DNA of 6,978 nt from Chloroflexota bacterium (lineage in GTDB: Bacteria; Chloroflexota; Dormibacteria; Aeolococcales; Aeolococcaceae). The translations under genes were made by a program, and so were the position numbers. Shown piece by piece: positions 5,544 through 6,978 of the stretch; the stretch's first letter is position 1, and every line of letters begins with the position of its first letter. The stretch spans positions 12,631 to 19,608 of the forward strand of contig VBHE01000106.1 of assembly GCA_005889515.1 (NCBI GenBank). Reading direction: 5' to 3'. The notes below the pieces were generated by a model. That model was not told the origin of the DNA. It worked only from the letters and a program-made list of their open reading frames with translations, and searched no databases.

Positions 5544-6308
5544 ATGCTGCTCGCCATCGACGTGGGCAACTCGAACATCGTCGTCGGCGTGTTCGACGGC
5601 GAGCGCCTGGTCGCCGACTTCCGGCTGCACACCGACGCCCACGCCACCGGCGACGAGCTCGGCCTCCTCATCACCGGGCTGCTCCGCAGCCGCGACGTCG
5701 AGCCTTCGCACGTCGCCGGGGTGGTCGTGAGCAGCGTGGTGCCGACGCTCTCGCGGAGCATCGAGGACCTCGCTCAGACCTTCTTCGGACTCACCCCGAT
5801 GGTGGTCGGCCCAGGGGTGCGGACGGGGATGCGGATCCTCTACGACGACCCCCGCCAGGTGGGCGCCGACCGCATCGTCAACGCCATCGCCGCCTACCGG
5901 CGCTACGGCGGCCCGGCCGTGCTCGTCGACTTCGGCACCGCCACCACCTTCGACGCGATCTCCGCGCAGGGCGAGTACCTGGGCGGGGCGATCGCCCCCG
6001 GGATGCTGATCAGCCTCGAGGCGCTCGTCGCCCGCGCCGCCAAGCTCAGCCGCGTCGACCTCGTCGCGCCGAGCTCGGTGATCGGCCGCACCACCACCGC
6101 GAGCATGCAGGCGGGGATGGTCTTCGGCTACGTCGGCCTCATCGAGGGCCTGGTGAACCGCATGCGCGACGAGCTCGGCCCCGGCACCCGGGTCATCGGC
6201 ACCGGGGGCATCGCCGAGCTCATCGCCGCCCACACCGACTGCATCGAGGTGGTGGACCAGCGGCTGACGCTCGACGGGCTGCGTTTGATTCACGAGCTGA
6301 ACAGTTGA
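5544..6308 (+). CDS. coaX: Type III pantothenate kinase
   Basis: CoaX phosphorylates pantothenate with ATP to 4'-phosphopantothenate, the first and committed step of coenzyme A synthesis, in the cytoplasm. Unlike CoaA it is not feedback-inhibited by CoA and needs a monovalent cation. The 254 residues match the family length. Motifs of the ASKHA fold: phosphate loop AIDVGNSN (4-11, Asp6), the pantothenate-binding GADRIVN (107-113) with the catalytic Asp109, and DFGTATTFD (129-137) with Asp129 for metal/cation binding, followed by GGAIAPG (147-153) and the adenosine-side motif VIGTGGIAELI (217-227). The ATG at 5544 gives the family's usual N-terminus. A GGAGGT at 5510-5515 is 28 bases away, too far to serve it, and no other in-frame start exists, so the mRNA may be leaderless. 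It follows the MarR gene by 43 bases and converges on a membrane-protein/dihydrouridine-synthase pair. CoA supply fits the acyl-CoA genes nearby, but co-regulation is not shown. Confidence 0.97.
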   Translation: MLLAIDVGNSNIVVGVFDGERLVADFRLHTDAHATGDELGLLITGLLRSRDVEPSHVAGVVVSSVVPTLSRSIEDLAQTFFGLTPMVVGPGVRTGMRILYDDPRQVGADRIVNAIAAYRRYGGPAVLVDFGTATTFDAISAQGEYLGGAIAPGMLISLEALVARAAKLSRVDLVAPSSVIGRTTTASMQAGMVFGYVGLIEGLVNRMRDELGPGTRVIGTGGIAELIAAHTDCIEVVDQRLTLDGLRLIHELNS

Positions 6309-6335
6309 GCTCGGCGCCTTGACAAAGCCGCGAGC
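6309..6335. terminator. Possible weak bidirectional hairpin between coaX and the membrane-protein gene
   Basis: The 27 bases between the two convergent stop codons contain GCTCG (6309-6313) and CGAGC (6331-6335), able to form a five-base stem, or a 4+3 stem with a two-base bulge using GGC/GCC. There is no T-run on either strand, so it is at best an imperfect terminator for both genes. Confidence 0.3.
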
Positions 6336-6614
6336 CTACCTGCCCACCTCGACGGCCCAGATCAGCGTCACGAAGACGTAGAACGCGTAGGCGCTGCTGA
6401 TCCAGACGCTCTGCATGTTGCGGCTGCGGACCCGGCGGGCGACCAGGGTCAGCACCCAGAGCATCGCCGCCGAGGCGACGAGGTCGAGGAGCCGGCCGCT
6501 CAGCGGCGCCCGCAGGACCGCGCCGAGGACGAGGGTGAGCAGGGGCGGCAGCCCGAGCGGGACCACCCACCAGGGGAGCTCGATGGGCTCGCCGAGCCTG
6601 CGCGGCTCGCTCAT
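6336..6614 (-). CDS. Small three-helix membrane protein of unknown function
   Basis: A 92-residue protein that I do not recognise. It has a short polar N-terminus (MSEPRRLGEP), then three hydrophobic stretches: about 14-34 (WWVVPLGLPPLLTLVLGAVL), 42-59 (LLDLVASAAMLWVLTLVA), and 69-88 (SVWISSAYAFYVFVTLIWAV). An arginine-rich loop (60-65, RRVRSR) between the second and third suggests that this loop faces the cytoplasm. There is no signal-peptide cleavage site or catalytic motif. Its ATG (6614-6612) overlaps the TGA of the preceding dihydrouridine-synthase gene (ATGA), so the two are co-transcribed and probably translationally coupled. GAGGG abuts the ATG. Codons are G/C-ended like those of its neighbours, which supports a real gene. 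Its stop is 27 bases from the convergent coaX stop. The hydropathy and coupling are seen; the function is unknown. Confidence 0.8.
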   Translation of the reverse strand: MSEPRRLGEPIELPWWVVPLGLPPLLTLVLGAVLRAPLSGRLLDLVASAAMLWVLTLVARRVRSRNMQSVWISSAYAFYVFVTLIWAVEVGR

Positions 6615-6978
6615 CCCTCGCCGCTGGTGAAGACCGGGCGGAAGAAGCCGGTCGCCGACTCGCCGGCGGCGAGGGCGGCGCCGAAGAGCTCCTCGAGGCG
6701 TTCGCGGGAGTCGAGGTCCTGCACCGCGGCGCGGAGGCGCGACGCGCCGGCGCATCCGCGGATCGTCCAGGCGACGTACTTGCGCCCGATCTTCAGGGCG
6801 CGGCGGTCGCCGTAGTAGTCGAGAAGGTCGTCGAGGTGCCGGCGGGTGAGCGCCACCCGCTCCGCGAAGGGCTGCTCGGCGAGCAGCTCACCGGTGGCGA
6901 GGCGGTGGGCGGCCTGGCGGACCAGCCAGAAGTTGCCGAGCATCCCGCGGGCGATCACCACCCCGTCGACCCGGCCGC
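6611..6978 (-). CDS. dus: tRNA-dihydrouridine synthase, C-terminal part (5' end beyond window)
   Basis: Only the last 121 residues are in the window; the start, the catalytic Cys and most of the FMN barrel lie beyond the right edge. The enzyme reduces uridines in the tRNA D-loop using NADPH and bound FMN. The visible part begins with the end of the TIM barrel, VDGVVIARGMLGNFWL (about 6970-6923), the glycine-rich FMN-phosphate loop that in the family reads like GADGVMIGRGALGNPW. It is followed by the C-terminal helical tRNA-binding domain, with RRHLDDLLDYYGDRRALKIG and RKYVAWTIRGCAGASRLR near its centre, which fits the DusB/NifR3 subfamily. It overlaps the downstream 92-residue membrane-protein gene by four bases. 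The Dus family is confident; the subfamily (and so which uridine is modified) is a judgement from the C-terminal domain alone. Confidence 0.92.
   Translation of the reverse strand, partial: GRVDGVVIARGMLGNFWLVRQAAHRLATGELLAEQPFAERVALTRRHLDDLLDYYGDRRALKIGRKYVAWTIRGCAGASRLRAAVQDLDSRERLEELFGAALAAGESATGFFRPVFTSGEG

Noticed and set aside
5487..6322. Long frames overlapping coaX on both strands
   Set aside because: These are shadows of coaX, whose own frame has every expected motif.
6319..6324. TTGACA between coaX and the convergent membrane-protein gene as a promoter
   Set aside because: No -10-like hexamer lies 16-19 bases downstream, and any transcript would run antisense into the neighbour genes. 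It is probably part of the loop of the intergenic hairpin.
1..6978. Search for tRNA/rRNA, CRISPR, transposase, integrase, phage or defence genes, and long repeats
   Set aside because: None seen. Gene content and codon use are uniform, and I found no sign of a transferred island or an undescribed multi-gene system.

Overview
The window is chromosomal DNA from a bacterium with very high GC content (well above 65% by eye). Almost every third codon position is G or C. The gene set, the strong G/C codon bias and the apparent mix of leaderless and Shine-Dalgarno starts fit an actinobacterium or a high-GC Chloroflexota/Dormibacterota-type lineage. I cannot choose between these from the sequence. I see no mobile element, RNA gene, CRISPR array or origin. 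It reads as an ordinary, densely packed housekeeping and lipid-metabolism region.

Left part (1-3075, minus strand): a DegV-family fatty-acid-binding protein is followed by two acyl-CoA dehydrogenase genes that overlap by four bases (ATGA). The second of these runs off the left edge. The first dehydrogenase has the usual flavin motifs and a relocated catalytic glutamate. The second has a short, degenerate middle domain. The pair looks like the two unlike subunits of a heteromeric acyl-CoA dehydrogenase. DegV and the dehydrogenases share a fatty-acyl theme, but an 86-base gap separates them and the dehydrogenase gene has its own strong ribosome binding site.

Middle part (3076-5500): a putative alpha/beta-hydrolase esterase (plus) diverges from degV across only 45 bases. 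It ends two bases from the end of a convergent ROK-family sugar kinase gene (minus). The ROK gene diverges from a MarR-family regulator gene (plus). The 59-base space between them, plus the first codons of the regulator, holds a 32-base alternating purine-pyrimidine tract made of stacked palindromes. This is a good candidate operator for the MarR protein, controlling itself and perhaps the kinase.

Right part (5501-6978): coaX (type III pantothenate kinase, first step of CoA synthesis) runs plus. It converges on a minus-strand pair: a tRNA-dihydrouridine synthase gene cut by the right edge, and a 92-residue three-helix membrane protein of unknown function that starts inside the synthase stop codon. 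The most informative signals beyond the genes are the ROK/MarR operator-like tract, the -10-like boxes placed exactly seven bases before the degV and ROK start codons (leaderless mRNAs), and the unequal acyl-CoA dehydrogenase pair.
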